Source: Myxacorys almedinensis A
Lineage (GTDB): Bacteria; Cyanobacteriota; Cyanobacteriia; Leptolyngbyales; Leptolyngbyaceae
Assembly: GCF_010091945.1 (NCBI RefSeq)
Contig: NZ_WVIE01000006.1
Span: 124,001-188,000, forward strand
Length of the DNA: 64,000 nt
Reading direction: 5' to 3'
Shown piece after piece: positions 1 through 8,348 of this stretch; the stretch's first letter is position 1; the number at the start of each line of letters is the position of its first letter. The position numbers and the translations under genes are program-made. The notes under the pieces are model-generated. The model was not told the origin of the DNA and did no database searches. It saw only the letters and a program-made list of their open reading frames with translations.

Positions 1-261
1 GAGCCGCTCACCGTTCAGTGGGGGCAACTTGAGCGGCAAGGAGAGCGGTTTAACCCAATCAATCAGCGTTGTGAAATCGTTACTCCATCGCCCGAAGAAC
101 CTTTACACCAGGTTTGCCACCATTTTTTGACCTGCGTACAGCACAATCAACCGTCTGAGCGGTCTCCAGGGTGGCTAGGGGCTGAACTCGTTGAAATTTT
201 GGGGGCGCTATCTACCTCCATGCAGCAAGGAGGACAGGCAATTGGGATTGCCAGACCTTAG
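1..261 (+). CDS. C-terminal fragment, probable Gfo/Idh/MocA-family oxidoreductase
   Basis: An open frame enters from the left edge and runs 86 codons to TAG at 259-261, so only the C-terminus is visible. The tail has a 'HHFLTCVQ' segment followed by '...GWLGAELVEILGALSTSMQQGGQAI'-like residues. This resembles the last helix of NAD-dependent Gfo/Idh/MocA dehydrogenases, where the substrate-domain helix ends in a short AxxS...G pattern. No nucleotide-binding motif is in the window, so the family call rests on weak similarity. It converges with the histidine kinase gene that ends 19 bp downstream. Confidence 0.45.
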   Translation, partial: EPLTVQWGQLERQGERFNPINQRCEIVTPSPEEPLHQVCHHFLTCVQHNQPSERSPGWLGAELVEILGALSTSMQQGGQAIGIARP

Positions 262-279
262 GCGAGTTGCGATCGTTTG

Positions 280-2277
280 TTAGCTATTTGGCACACTTAC
301 GGGATGTTTAGCTTCGGGTTGAGTGCCCTCGATATCAGAAGACTCAGGTTTGCTCATCTCAATTAAGGGCAGCCAAATCCGAAAAATGCTGCCCTTATTA
401 GCGGCAGAACTAAACGATAGCGTTCCTCCATGTAGCTCTGCCAGGCGTTTGGTTAGGGCAAGTCCAAGCCCGGTTCCTTCGTGCTTGCGCGTCAGAGAAG
501 AATCAATTTGCTGGAAGGGGCGGAACAGCAGATGCCAGCGCTCTTGAGGAATGCCGATGCCTGAGTCTGAAATTTCTAAACACAGATAAGCTGTTTCGGG
601 ATTGATGGGGCTGCGATCGGGGCGAGGATCGAGTTGCAGTTGATGCCCATATCCCAGCCACGCACTGAGCTTGACATGCCCTCCTTCCGGCGTAAACTTT
701 ACCGCATTAGAGAGCAGGTTAATCACCATTTGGCTGACGCGCCGCTCGTCTATCAAGACCCGTTCAATCAGGGGGTCTAGATCTAGCGTCAACGTTAGGC
801 GTTTCATCTCTGCTCTGGGTTGAACCATTTTCAGGCACTGATGACAGAGATCTTGGATCGGAACCGACTGAAGATTGAGTTCTACTTTTCCGGCTTCGAC
901 TTTAGCGATATCGAGTAAATCGTTGATGATTTGGAGGAGGTGAATTGCCGCATCATCGGCTTGCTGAAGAAACTCAAGCTCTTCGTCGCGATCGTCGCAG
1001 CAGCCATCGCGCACCAGCCGAACACAGCCAATGATGGCATTGAGCGGCGTCCGCAATTCGTGGGAGGTAGTTGCCAAAAATTCGCTCTTCATCTGATTGG
1101 CTTCTTGTGCCTCTTGCCAAGCCGTTTCGAGTTCTTTGGCGCGATCTTCTAGCCGCTCAACCATGTTGTCGAGGGCTTCTGCCAGCAGATTAAGTTCTCG
1201 AACTTTGAAATCTTTGGGCGCGCGATCGCTGGCATAGCGTTGGCGAATCCGCAGGGCATAGTCGCTCAACTGCTCGATCGGGCGTGCCAAATCCCGCGTC
1301 AGGTAGAGCGTCGATAGCAAAATTGCGGTGAGCAGCCCCAACGTCAAAATAATCAGGACTTGCTTAATTTCACCTAAGCTATAAAGTGCCGTATCGAGAG
1401 ATGTGGTTGCCAACACCACCCACGTCTGGGTTTCAGTATCGCTTAGAGTAATCGGAATTGTGCTGTATCCGGCGAGCCATTCTGCCCCTCGTTCTTCAAA
1501 CGCAAAGAGAGGAAATGCATCTTGTCTCCCTGCGATCGCATTATCCACCAAATTTTTCAACCGCGCTGCATCAGCTTCCTGGTTAATATTTCGCCCAACG
1601 CGCTCAGCGATCGGGTGGGCTAGAATTTCGCCTGCTTGATCAATCACCACCGTATAGCCCGTAATGCTGTTTGATTCGGGTTCTGGCTGCGGATAGAGAG
1701 CGGTTCTGGCGCTGAGGGCATAGCGGATATTCGAGCCAACCTGAACCGGAGCGCTAAACACCAAATTAAGCTGGCTATCTAATGGCAGTTGGGTCTGCGG
1801 CGATCGAGACAAAGAGATATGTACAGCGTTGGGTTTGGCAAACTCGCGCCCACCCATCACCGACCAATCGTTGACAGATAGCTGAACAATCGGAGTTTTG
1901 CCGCAGGTGCTCGCCCTAATTTCCTGAGTCTGCAAGTCGGTCAACTGAACGCACTTCAGCGCGACCGGCGACGCCTGCTGAAATTGGTCTAGAAATTCGT
2001 AAACCTGAGCTTGGGAGCCAGAGAGCAGAGCAGCAGAGCCAGTCGCTGTGGCTAAGTTCGAGCGCAATGCCCCGATCGTTCCTTGGAGGCTATCGGCTTT
2101 TCGCACTGCACTGGCGGTTAGATTGTGCCTAGCGGTTTCTAAAAACCCCGATCGCGCCTTCTTGTAGGCCACCACTTCTCCGGTCAACAACACCGGGATG
2201 CTGAGGAGCAGCAAACGCCTCAGTAAAACACGACGGAAGGAGGACTGACGGGGCTTCGTCATAACCACTATGCTCAA
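280..2277 (-). CDS. membrane-bound sensor histidine kinase
   Basis: This 665-residue hybrid-free sensor kinase autophosphorylates on His and passes the phosphate to an unseen response regulator. A first membrane segment lies at about residues 18-38, followed by a roughly 260-residue extracytoplasmic sensor part of Cache type (a 'GYTVVIDQAGEILAHP' strand is visible). A second membrane segment lies at about 305-328, then a HAMP-like linker ('DLARPIEQLSDYALRI'). The HisKA box 'SHELRTPLNAIIG' is near residue 405. The HATPase_c domain carries an N box 'INLLSNAVKFT', G1 'EISDSGIGIP' and G2 'GTGLGLALTKRLAELHGG'. No receiver domain or regulator gene is adjacent, so it is an orphan kinase and its ligand is unknown. 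An alternative start is the Met at residue 6. Confidence 0.93.
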   Translation of the reverse strand: MSIVVMTKPRQSSFRRVLLRRLLLLSIPVLLTGEVVAYKKARSGFLETARHNLTASAVRKADSLQGTIGALRSNLATATGSAALLSGSQAQVYEFLDQFQQASPVALKCVQLTDLQTQEIRASTCGKTPIVQLSVNDWSVMGGREFAKPNAVHISLSRSPQTQLPLDSQLNLVFSAPVQVGSNIRYALSARTALYPQPEPESNSITGYTVVIDQAGEILAHPIAERVGRNINQEADAARLKNLVDNAIAGRQDAFPLFAFEERGAEWLAGYSTIPITLSDTETQTWVVLATTSLDTALYSLGEIKQVLIILTLGLLTAILLSTLYLTRDLARPIEQLSDYALRIRQRYASDRAPKDFKVRELNLLAEALDNMVERLEDRAKELETAWQEAQEANQMKSEFLATTSHELRTPLNAIIGCVRLVRDGCCDDRDEELEFLQQADDAAIHLLQIINDLLDIAKVEAGKVELNLQSVPIQDLCHQCLKMVQPRAEMKRLTLTLDLDPLIERVLIDERRVSQMVINLLSNAVKFTPEGGHVKLSAWLGYGHQLQLDPRPDRSPINPETAYLCLEISDSGIGIPQERWHLLFRPFQQIDSSLTRKHEGTGLGLALTKRLAELHGGTLSFSSAANKGSIFRIWLPLIEMSKPESSDIEGTQPEAKHPVSVPNS

Positions 2278-2633
2278 TATTTAGAAGACTTAAACCGACG
2301 AGTGGCAGATGCAGATAACAGCAGTATGTTGAGAATTGCGAGCAAGAAAAAGGTGAGGTTAATAAAGGCGCAATCGAACAGGCAGCAATGCGATCGCTGA
2401 ATTTACGCCTGATAGAGAAAGTCGTCTTACTGAGTATCGATCGGTTTAACAAGAAACCAGACTCATGCCATCATTCAAAATTTAACTTTAGCCAACACAC
2501 TCTTACTAACCATATAAGAAATTCTCCTGCCATCAACAGTAAGGTTTAACATTCCCCTCAAATCTTTAAGACACCCGGCGGTGGTGTCTACCCGTACGAA
2601 CCCAACCACCCTCAAAAATTTCGATTAAGCTAT
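2278..2633. other. divergent intergenic region without a recognised element
   Basis: This 356-bp spacer separates the divergently transcribed kinase and DUF482 genes, so it must hold both promoters. I see no convincing promoter boxes, hairpin or repeat in it. Open frames reading through it on the minus strand have no family resemblance. Confidence 0.4.
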
Positions 2634-3872
2634 ATGAAGTGTTGCAGTCTAGGTATGGTGGAACAGCTTAAGCCTCGCTATTCGGTTGCCTGGATTAACA
2701 AAATTTCTGAAGTCCCTCAAGCAGCCTGGGATGCTTTTGCACTCCCGTTGAAGACGCCTTTCTTCGAGTGGGATTGGCTCCACACGATGGAGACATCGGG
2801 CAGCACCACGGCAAAATCGGGCTGGTTACCAAGCCATCTGACTGTCTGGCGCGACGCTTCGGAGATGGGTGAATGCGATCGCACCCTCGTTGCGTTTGCC
2901 CCGCTTTATCTCAAGGGGCACAGCTACGGAGAATTTGTTTTTGATCATCAGTGGGCAGATGTTGCCAGTCGGTTAGGCATTGAATACTACCCAAAGCTCT
3001 TGGGCATGTCGCCGTTTACGCCGGCTGAAGGCTACCGTTTTTTCATCGCTCCGGGCGAAGATGAAGACGACCTGACCGCAGTAATGGTCGATGCGATCGA
3101 GCAGTTTTGCCTTCACAATCGCATTTCGGGCTGCAATTTTCTCTATGTCGATCCCCAATGGCGGCAGACCATGGAACGCCACGGGTTTAGCAGTTGGCTA
3201 CACCATAGTTTTATTTGGAAAAATCAGGATTACCAGACGTTTGATGACTATTTAGGTGCATTTAATTCCAATCAGCGACGCAATATCAAACGAGAACGAA
3301 AAGCCGTCACCAATGCTGGACTCAATTTCAAAATTTTGACAGGCGAAGACATTCCTAAGTCGTTGTTTCCGTCAATGTACGATTTCTATGCTGATACCTG
3401 CGACAAATTTGGATGGTGGGGAAGTAAGTACTTAACAAAGAAATTTTTTGAGCAACTTTACCCCAATTACGCTCACCGAGTTGTTTTTTTTGCTGCATAT
3501 GTAGAAGACAACGATCGCATGCCCATTGGCATGTCATTTTGCCTAACCAAGGGCGATCGCTTGTATGGTCGCTATTGGGGATGCACCCAAGAAATGGATA
3601 ATTTGCACTTTGACGCCTGCTATTACACGCCGATCGAATGGGCAATTCAAAACGGGATTCAACTGTTTGATCCGGGAGCAGGCGGACGCCACAAAAAGCG
3701 GCGCGGATTCCCAGCCATGCCCAATTATTCACTTCATCGGTTTTATAACGGTCGCTTATCGCAAATTTTGCGGAGTCATATCGAGCAAATCAACGAGCTA
3801 GAGCAGCAAGAAATTGATGCAATTAATCAAGATTTACCGTTTAAGCAAGAGACGATTGAGCTTCAGATTTAG
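2634..3872 (+). CDS. GNAT-fold DUF482 protein (peptidoglycan biosynthesis/recognition family)
   Basis: This 412-residue soluble protein has the DUF482 (PF04339) hallmarks. There is an early 'TPFFEWDWLHTMETSGS' segment, a central 'NSNQRRNIKRERKAV' basic helix, and the C-terminal 'FDPGAGGRHKKRRGF' signature. The family has a FemAB/GNAT-like double acyltransferase fold and has been linked to aminoacyl transfer onto cell-envelope precursors, but its substrate is not established. Length fits the family. Two starts are possible: ATG 2634 and ATG 2655 (MVEQLKP). Neither has a strong ribosome-binding site, and I keep the longer one. It is transcribed alone, divergent from the histidine kinase. Confidence 0.85.
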   Translation: MKCCSLGMVEQLKPRYSVAWINKISEVPQAAWDAFALPLKTPFFEWDWLHTMETSGSTTAKSGWLPSHLTVWRDASEMGECDRTLVAFAPLYLKGHSYGEFVFDHQWADVASRLGIEYYPKLLGMSPFTPAEGYRFFIAPGEDEDDLTAVMVDAIEQFCLHNRISGCNFLYVDPQWRQTMERHGFSSWLHHSFIWKNQDYQTFDDYLGAFNSNQRRNIKRERKAVTNAGLNFKILTGEDIPKSLFPSMYDFYADTCDKFGWWGSKYLTKKFFEQLYPNYAHRVVFFAAYVEDNDRMPIGMSFCLTKGDRLYGRYWGCTQEMDNLHFDACYYTPIEWAIQNGIQLFDPGAGGRHKKRRGFPAMPNYSLHRFYNGRLSQILRSHIEQINELEQQEIDAINQDLPFKQETIELQI

Positions 3873-3970
3873 AGCTAAAGATAGTAAAAACGTTTTTCTA
3901 AAATCAGGAGAAAACCCTCTTAGAATGTGAATTGAAACATCCTCTAAAGCGTTGACTAAAATTTTGAACT

Positions 3971-4354
3971 ATGGCTCAGTCTGTTCTTGACACAACTGCA
4001 CTAGACGACAAGCTCTCTCAGCGTTTTATCGAACTTGACCCAAACGGATACTTTATTATTTACCTCGATCGCGATGCCCGTTTAATTTACGCTGAACATT
4101 ACACTAATACGATTAACGATAAGGGGCTTGCCTGCGACCCAGAAACGGGCGAGCCGATTCCTTGCAATGGCAGCTTAAAGCGTCAAGCCAGCACGCTGTT
4201 TAAGGGCAGAACGGCAAAGGAACTCTGCATCGAGATTTTTGAAAAGTCCACAACCTGTTTGGTCAGCCGTCTTGATCATGCGGCGTACTTGGGACGAGAA
4301 TTTGTCAGGGCAGAGGATGCCCTGCTTGCTGGAGAGGAATACATTCAAGACTAG
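3971..4354 (+). CDS. DUF4346 domain protein, cyanobacterial
   Basis: This 127-residue protein consists almost entirely of the DUF4346 domain. Visible features are 'FIELDPNGYFIIYLDRD' near the N-terminus, 'LIYAEHYTNTINDKGLACDPETG' in the middle, and 'LDHAAYLGREFVRAEDAL' near the C-terminus. DUF4346 also occurs fused to dihydropteroate-synthase-like and thymidylate-synthase-like proteins, but no biochemical role is known to me. There is no signal peptide or membrane segment. It is a single gene ending in a short hairpin shared with the convergent Psb32-like gene. Confidence 0.82.
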   Translation: MAQSVLDTTALDDKLSQRFIELDPNGYFIIYLDRDARLIYAEHYTNTINDKGLACDPETGEPIPCNGSLKRQASTLFKGRTAKELCIEIFEKSTTCLVSRLDHAAYLGREFVRAEDALLAGEEYIQD

Positions 4355-4377
4355 AGGGCGCATTCCTACGCCCTTTA
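4354..4377. terminator. short bidirectional terminator hairpin
   Basis: AGGGCG (4355-4360) pairs with CGCCCT (4369-4374) around an 8-nt loop, and only TTT follows. It lies exactly between two convergent genes, starting at the stop codon of the DUF4346 gene. The stem is only 6 bp, so efficiency may be modest. Confidence 0.55.
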
Positions 4378-4382
4378 ACCCA

Positions 4383-5072
4383 TCAGCGAACGTACCAGTA
4401 GTAGGTTGCCATTGGAACTATGGTTGCAGCTAGCAGCAACCCAATCACCCAGGGGATTGCATTACTTTTCTGGGTTTCTTCTGGGGTTGCAAAGGTTCCT
4501 TCAACCTGAACCGTGTCTTTGACTTCGGGCGGACCTGGATCAGCTTCGCCAGAGAGCACGGCAACTAAGCGATCGCTGGCATCTAAAAAAGCTTGGTTAT
4601 AGCGATTGCCTTGGCGCAACGGCTCTTGAATGGTTTCTTGAGAGACACTTTGCGCGATCGCATCAGGCATCAGTTCCTTAACTTTGCTGCCGGTGTAAAT
4701 CGACGAATTGTTGGTCAAGCTATCGACCACAATCAAGGTTTGGGTTGCGGCTACCTCTGGGGTCGGAAACCACTGCTGAAATAATTTTTCGGTAAACGAA
4801 TCGATGGTCTCGTCATAATCGAGACGGCGGATGGTAACATAATGAACCTTTTGCCCTGTTTTGTCTGCCAACTCATTGAGCGTGGTATTGAGTTTGCCTT
4901 CATTGATGCGGCTGACAATATCAGCCAAATCCACAACATGCGTATCGTTAGAAACGATCGGCACGTCATATAAACTAGTTGCGATCGCAGGAGCCATCCA
5001 AAAACAAGACAAGACGATGAGCGGAAGCGGCAAAAGCCAGCGCTGGTAAAACCATGGAAGGAGCTTTTTCAT
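4383..5072 (-). CDS. psb32: TPM-domain protein, Psb32-like photosystem II repair factor
   Basis: This 229-residue protein has an N-terminal signal-type hydrophobic stretch (about residues 8-30, 'WLLPLPLIVLSCFWMAPAIA'), a lumen-facing TPM (YgcG/TLP18.3) domain, and a C-terminal anchor 'VIGLLLAATIVPMATYYWYVR'. The TPM domain shows 'VVDLADIVSRINEGKLNTTLNELADKTGQKVHYVTI', 'WFPTPEVAATQTLIVVDS' and 'RQGNRYNQAFLDASDRL'. In cyanobacteria and chloroplasts this architecture belongs to Psb32/TLP18.3, a thylakoid protein that protects PSII from photodamage. I chose ATG at 5072, because the longer frame starts at TTG 5105 and adds a basic stretch before the signal sequence. Other TPM proteins share the fold, so the exact orthology is inferred. 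Confidence 0.8.
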   Translation of the reverse strand: MKKLLPWFYQRWLLPLPLIVLSCFWMAPAIATSLYDVPIVSNDTHVVDLADIVSRINEGKLNTTLNELADKTGQKVHYVTIRRLDYDETIDSFTEKLFQQWFPTPEVAATQTLIVVDSLTNNSSIYTGSKVKELMPDAIAQSVSQETIQEPLRQGNRYNQAFLDASDRLVAVLSGEADPGPPEVKDTVQVEGTFATPEETQKSNAIPWVIGLLLAATIVPMATYYWYVR

Positions 5073-5231
5073 ATGCGATCGATATCCCGACAATCTCTTT
5101 CTCAAAATACAACGGCGTTAATTTTTTGGGTTGGCTACGCAGAAAAATTCTATTTCTCTATGCAGCCCCTGATCCCCTGTCCTTAAGGTATTACAATTAT
5201 CAAGGAATTTGAAGGTCAAGGAGCGTTCATC

Positions 5232-5666
5232 ATGCCTTTGTCAGTTGGCGATACAGCCCCAGACTTTACTGTAAAAGACACAACCGGGACGACCATCAAA
5301 CTTGCAAACTACGTCGGTAGGAAGGTCGTTTTGTATTTTTACCCCAAAGACGACACCCCCGGATGCACCAAAGAAGCCTGTAGTTTCCGTGATAACTATG
5401 AGCAATATTTGAGCAAAGGCATTACGGTGCTTGGAGTCAGCATGGACGATGAAGCTTCTCACCAAAAGTTTACCGAGAAGTTCAGTTTGCCGTTTCCGCT
5501 GTTGGCAGACACCGACGGGGCAATCACAAAAGCCTACGATGTCGATGGTGGTGGCTACTCAAAGCGGGTTACCTATGTCATTGACAACGGTAAGATCGCT
5601 CAGGTATACGGCACCGTGAAAACCGATACTCATGCGACCGACATTTTGGCGGAAATCGGGGCATAA
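5232..5666 (+). CDS. bcp: thioredoxin-dependent peroxiredoxin, BCP/PrxQ type
   Basis: This 144-residue peroxiredoxin reduces H2O2 and alkyl hydroperoxides using thioredoxin. The AhpC-TSA fold is recognisable from 'GDTAPDFTVKDTTG', 'VVLYFYPKDDTPGCTKEAC' and 'GVSMDDEASHQKFTEKFSLPFPLLAD'. The peroxidatic Cys is C45 and the resolving Cys is C50, the CxxxxC spacing diagnostic of PrxQ. A clear ribosome-binding site (AAGGAG) precedes ATG 5232. There is no signal peptide, so it is cytosolic. It is monocistronic, with a hairpin terminator behind it. Confidence 0.95.
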   Translation: MPLSVGDTAPDFTVKDTTGTTIKLANYVGRKVVLYFYPKDDTPGCTKEACSFRDNYEQYLSKGITVLGVSMDDEASHQKFTEKFSLPFPLLADTDGAITKAYDVDGGGYSKRVTYVIDNGKIAQVYGTVKTDTHATDILAEIGA

Positions 5667-5710
5667 ACCCTGAGTTTTGCTCAAGCCTTAACTAAGGCTT
5701 AACTAAGTGT

Positions 5711-5743
5711 CCCAACTCTATATTTTAGGGTTGGGCATTTTTT
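5711..5743 (+). terminator. intrinsic terminator after the peroxiredoxin gene
   Basis: CCCAACTCT (5711-5719) pairs with AGGGTTGGG (5727-5735), giving a 9-bp stem with one G-U pair and a 7-nt loop. A T-rich run follows at 5738-5743. It sits 45 bp beyond the stop codon. Confidence 0.75.
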
Positions 5744-5916
5744 AGCGTCAGTCCGACACAGTTTTAGAATTGGAAATGCGCGATCGCGCCTCATCACTGC
5801 ACCCTAAAGCTTCCTGAGCAAAAATGGGCATTCTAAACTGAGATTCTGTGGTTTACCACCGCGCAGGTTCCCTGTTTAGCATTGCTTACACCATTTTTAT
5901 TTCAGGGATATCATCT

Positions 5917-7593
5917 ATGACTGATACTGCGATCCAACAAACGTCGCGCAGCGAACTCTCTCAAGGCTTAGCAGCATCGATCGCGGATGGAAGCGACACT
6001 CTGCTTTCGCCACTAGGCACTCCTACAACGCCGCCGACTTATTCCGGTCCGACAGAAGTCTTGATCGATACGCCTGTCACCCTTAACGGCAACTATGACG
6101 CAAATCGGATTGCCAAGATTGCGATCGCAGCCGAAGATAAATTTGCCCTCGGCGTTACAACCAGCAACGGAACTTGGCACGTCTCACTGCCAAAGGGCTT
6201 TTCTCAAGCCGGATCGCGCTGGCTTCGCCTCAAAGGGTTTGACAAGGTTGGGAAACTCGTTGAGAACAAAGTTTTCTATCTCACCGTGAGTGCCGATCCG
6301 CTGACGGTGGGGCAAGCCTTAACGCTGAAAGTCACGCAGGATACTTATTTCAAAACATCGCCCGTAGATTCATCCACTTTGAAGGATCAGCAAAAGGTGT
6401 TTGTCAAAGCCGGACAAACCTTGCCGGTCAATCGCTACGGATTTGTTGACGGACATCTCAAGGTAGAACTTGGGCAAGACATTCCAGCGATCGGGAATTT
6501 TGGCTTTTTTTACGAACCCTGCGTTCAGCTAAGCAAAGGCGATCAAATTCTTCGGTTTAGCCTCGACGATGTGCCTGACATTGCCCTTGCCGCCCAGTTG
6601 CTTATTACCTCTACCACGGTGATTAAAGCGCAGTTGGGCGATTCTTCTACGCTATCTAGCCAGCAAAAATCAAGCCTGCTTCAAGGTCAAACGCTGCAAA
6701 TTGTTGGATACGCTTGCACCGGAGGTCACTTCCGAGTAACGCTGGCAGAGCCAATTGCAGGCTTTGGAAATCGGGGCTATATCTACTGGCAATACGCCCA
6801 AATCAAGCGAAATGGCAAGGAAATTCCCTACGATTCTGGTGCGCTCTCTGTCACCGCACTAACCAATACTATTCTTAAAAAACGCCCGGTTGATTCGGCT
6901 CAGCTACAGCCCGAAGAGCAAACAAATTTTGCTCAACACACGTTTTATGGAGTTTCGAGCTACATGGTGCAGGGCGGACACTTTAAAGTGTCGTTGACCG
7001 AAGAAATTCCAGGATTTGGCAATACGGGTTATGTGTTCCCCAAGTTTGCTCAGATGAAGCGGGGCACAAAAGCCTTCAATCCGATCTTGCCCAGTGTTGA
7101 GATGAATGTTCCTTATTTCTCTCAGCGTGATAACCCGCGATACTACTGGTCAACCTGCAACGTTACGTCGATCGCCATGATTTTCTACTACTACGGAGTG
7201 CGCTCTCAGTATGGGCAGCTAGAAGATGAACTGTTGCAATGGTGTATTAACAAAGAAGGGCTTGGCTCTCAGACAAATCACAACACGCTGACGGCGTTAA
7301 TTCAAGCCTATGGATTTAAATCTAGCTTTGACACACGGCGAACGTGGCGGGATGTCAAGGAAGAACTGATGAACGGAAAGCCCGTTGTTTTGTGTGGATT
7401 GTTTACTCACGGGGGGCACATCATTACAGTAGTGGGCTTTACACCAGATGGCTTTATCGTGAATGACCCCTGGGGAGACGCACTCACAGGCTATACCTAC
7501 ACAGAAGGGCGAAAGCTTCTTTACCCCTACAGCTATTGTCAGCGAGTGTGTGGCAAAGATGGCGACGTATGGGCGCACTTTATTTCAAGATAG
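5917..7593 (+). CDS. C39-like cysteine peptidase with three internal SH3-like repeats
   Basis: From ATG 5917 the product is 558 residues. A GTG at 5848 would add 23 residues that look like upstream sequence. After a low-complexity N-terminus and a beta-sandwich-like segment come three related units of about 75 residues. Each starts with a polar strand carrying '(D)S(S)TL..(E)Q' and ends in 'GHxxVxL...I.GxGNxGyxy..xAQxKxG'. The C-terminal ~180 residues form a Peptidase_C39_2 domain. 'MNVPYFSQRDNPRYYWSTCNVTSIAMIF' supplies the catalytic Cys, 'GGHIITVVGF' the His, and 'VNDPWG' the Asp. Such proteins are predicted to cleave peptides or act on the cell wall. No conventional signal peptide is evident, so its location is unclear. 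It is transcribed alone and ends at a strong bidirectional terminator. Confidence 0.85.
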   Translation: MTDTAIQQTSRSELSQGLAASIADGSDTLLSPLGTPTTPPTYSGPTEVLIDTPVTLNGNYDANRIAKIAIAAEDKFALGVTTSNGTWHVSLPKGFSQAGSRWLRLKGFDKVGKLVENKVFYLTVSADPLTVGQALTLKVTQDTYFKTSPVDSSTLKDQQKVFVKAGQTLPVNRYGFVDGHLKVELGQDIPAIGNFGFFYEPCVQLSKGDQILRFSLDDVPDIALAAQLLITSTTVIKAQLGDSSTLSSQQKSSLLQGQTLQIVGYACTGGHFRVTLAEPIAGFGNRGYIYWQYAQIKRNGKEIPYDSGALSVTALTNTILKKRPVDSAQLQPEEQTNFAQHTFYGVSSYMVQGGHFKVSLTEEIPGFGNTGYVFPKFAQMKRGTKAFNPILPSVEMNVPYFSQRDNPRYYWSTCNVTSIAMIFYYYGVRSQYGQLEDELLQWCINKEGLGSQTNHNTLTALIQAYGFKSSFDTRRTWRDVKEELMNGKPVVLCGLFTHGGHIITVVGFTPDGFIVNDPWGDALTGYTYTEGRKLLYPYSYCQRVCGKDGDVWAHFISR

Positions 7594-7778
7594 ATTCGGT
7601 AGGCGTTGCTGAAGTTAAGGATCTGGGCATTTGCTCCTAAATTTTCCGCTCAAAAGATGCTGACAACGCTAGATTTTGTTTGACATGGCTTGATCCACAG
7701 GCTCTACGAAATTTAGATTTCGCATCTTCTTGGGTGGAGCATTTTTCCCATTAGTTGAGTGAAAAATACTAGATAAGA

Positions 7779-7805
7779 AAGCCTCTGCACAAAGCAGAGG
7801 CTTTT
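7779..7805. terminator. strong bidirectional terminator
   Basis: AAGCCTCTGC (7779-7788) pairs perfectly with GCAGAGGCTT (7794-7803) around ACAAA. A T run follows on the plus strand, and an A-rich flank serves the minus strand. It lies between the convergent C39 peptidase and GlsB genes. Confidence 0.85.
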
Positions 7806-7848
7806 AGGGATTTCTTACAGGGAAAACGCCAACTAGAGAAAAAATTAG

Positions 7849-8118
7849 TTAGATAGTACGACGGGACAAAGCGTAGTAAATAAATAGCGCTACGATCGCA
7901 CCGATTACAGCGACAAAGAGACCCGTTAGGCTAAATGCCGTTGCCGTCAGGGCAAGGGTGCCTGTTTCAAAGAACGTAACCAGCGAACCGCCGACAAATG
8001 CACCAATGACACCCAGTAGCATTGTGCCCAAAATGCCGCCGCTCTGATATCCAGGGTAAATGGCTTTCGCGATCGCGCCTGCCAAAAGTCCTAAAATAGC
8101 CCAAGCAAGAATATTCAT
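7849..8118 (-). CDS. GlsB/YeaQ/YmgE-family stress-associated membrane protein
   Basis: This 89-residue Gly-rich hydrophobic protein has three predicted membrane helices: about residues 2-19 'ILAWAILGLLAGAIAKAI', 30-50 'GILGTMLLGVIGAFVGGSL', and 60-82. It matches the transglycosylase-associated (Transgly_assoc) family, small inner-membrane proteins induced by stress whose biochemical role is unknown. The ATG at 8118 is preferred because GGAGAA sits 6 nt upstream on the minus strand. A TTG four codons earlier overlaps that ribosome-binding site. Confidence 0.9.
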   Translation of the reverse strand: MNILAWAILGLLAGAIAKAIYPGYQSGGILGTMLLGVIGAFVGGSLVTFFETGTLALTATAFSLTGLFVAVIGAIVALFIYYALSRRTI

Positions 8119-8348
8119 AACGTTCTCCAAAAGTTTCGTATAGAGTACAAATTTGATGTGTTCAATCTAACAAACACACATGCTTAAACCGACCTATCTA
8201 TAGATAGAAAAAACCTCATCCTTAAGGCTTAGATTTGCCTTTGAACCTGTCAAGAAGGTAACAAGGCGATGGGTTGTAGTTAGTCCGTAGAAATATTTTA
8301 CTCTTTGCGTAGAATTGCATCACCCCGTAAATCGAACTTCTTAGAAAG

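Noticed and set aside
2129..2452. 107-codon minus-strand frame upstream of the histidine kinase
   Set aside because: It overlaps the kinase 5' end in another frame, is Ser/Cys-rich without a domain, and lacks a ribosome-binding site.
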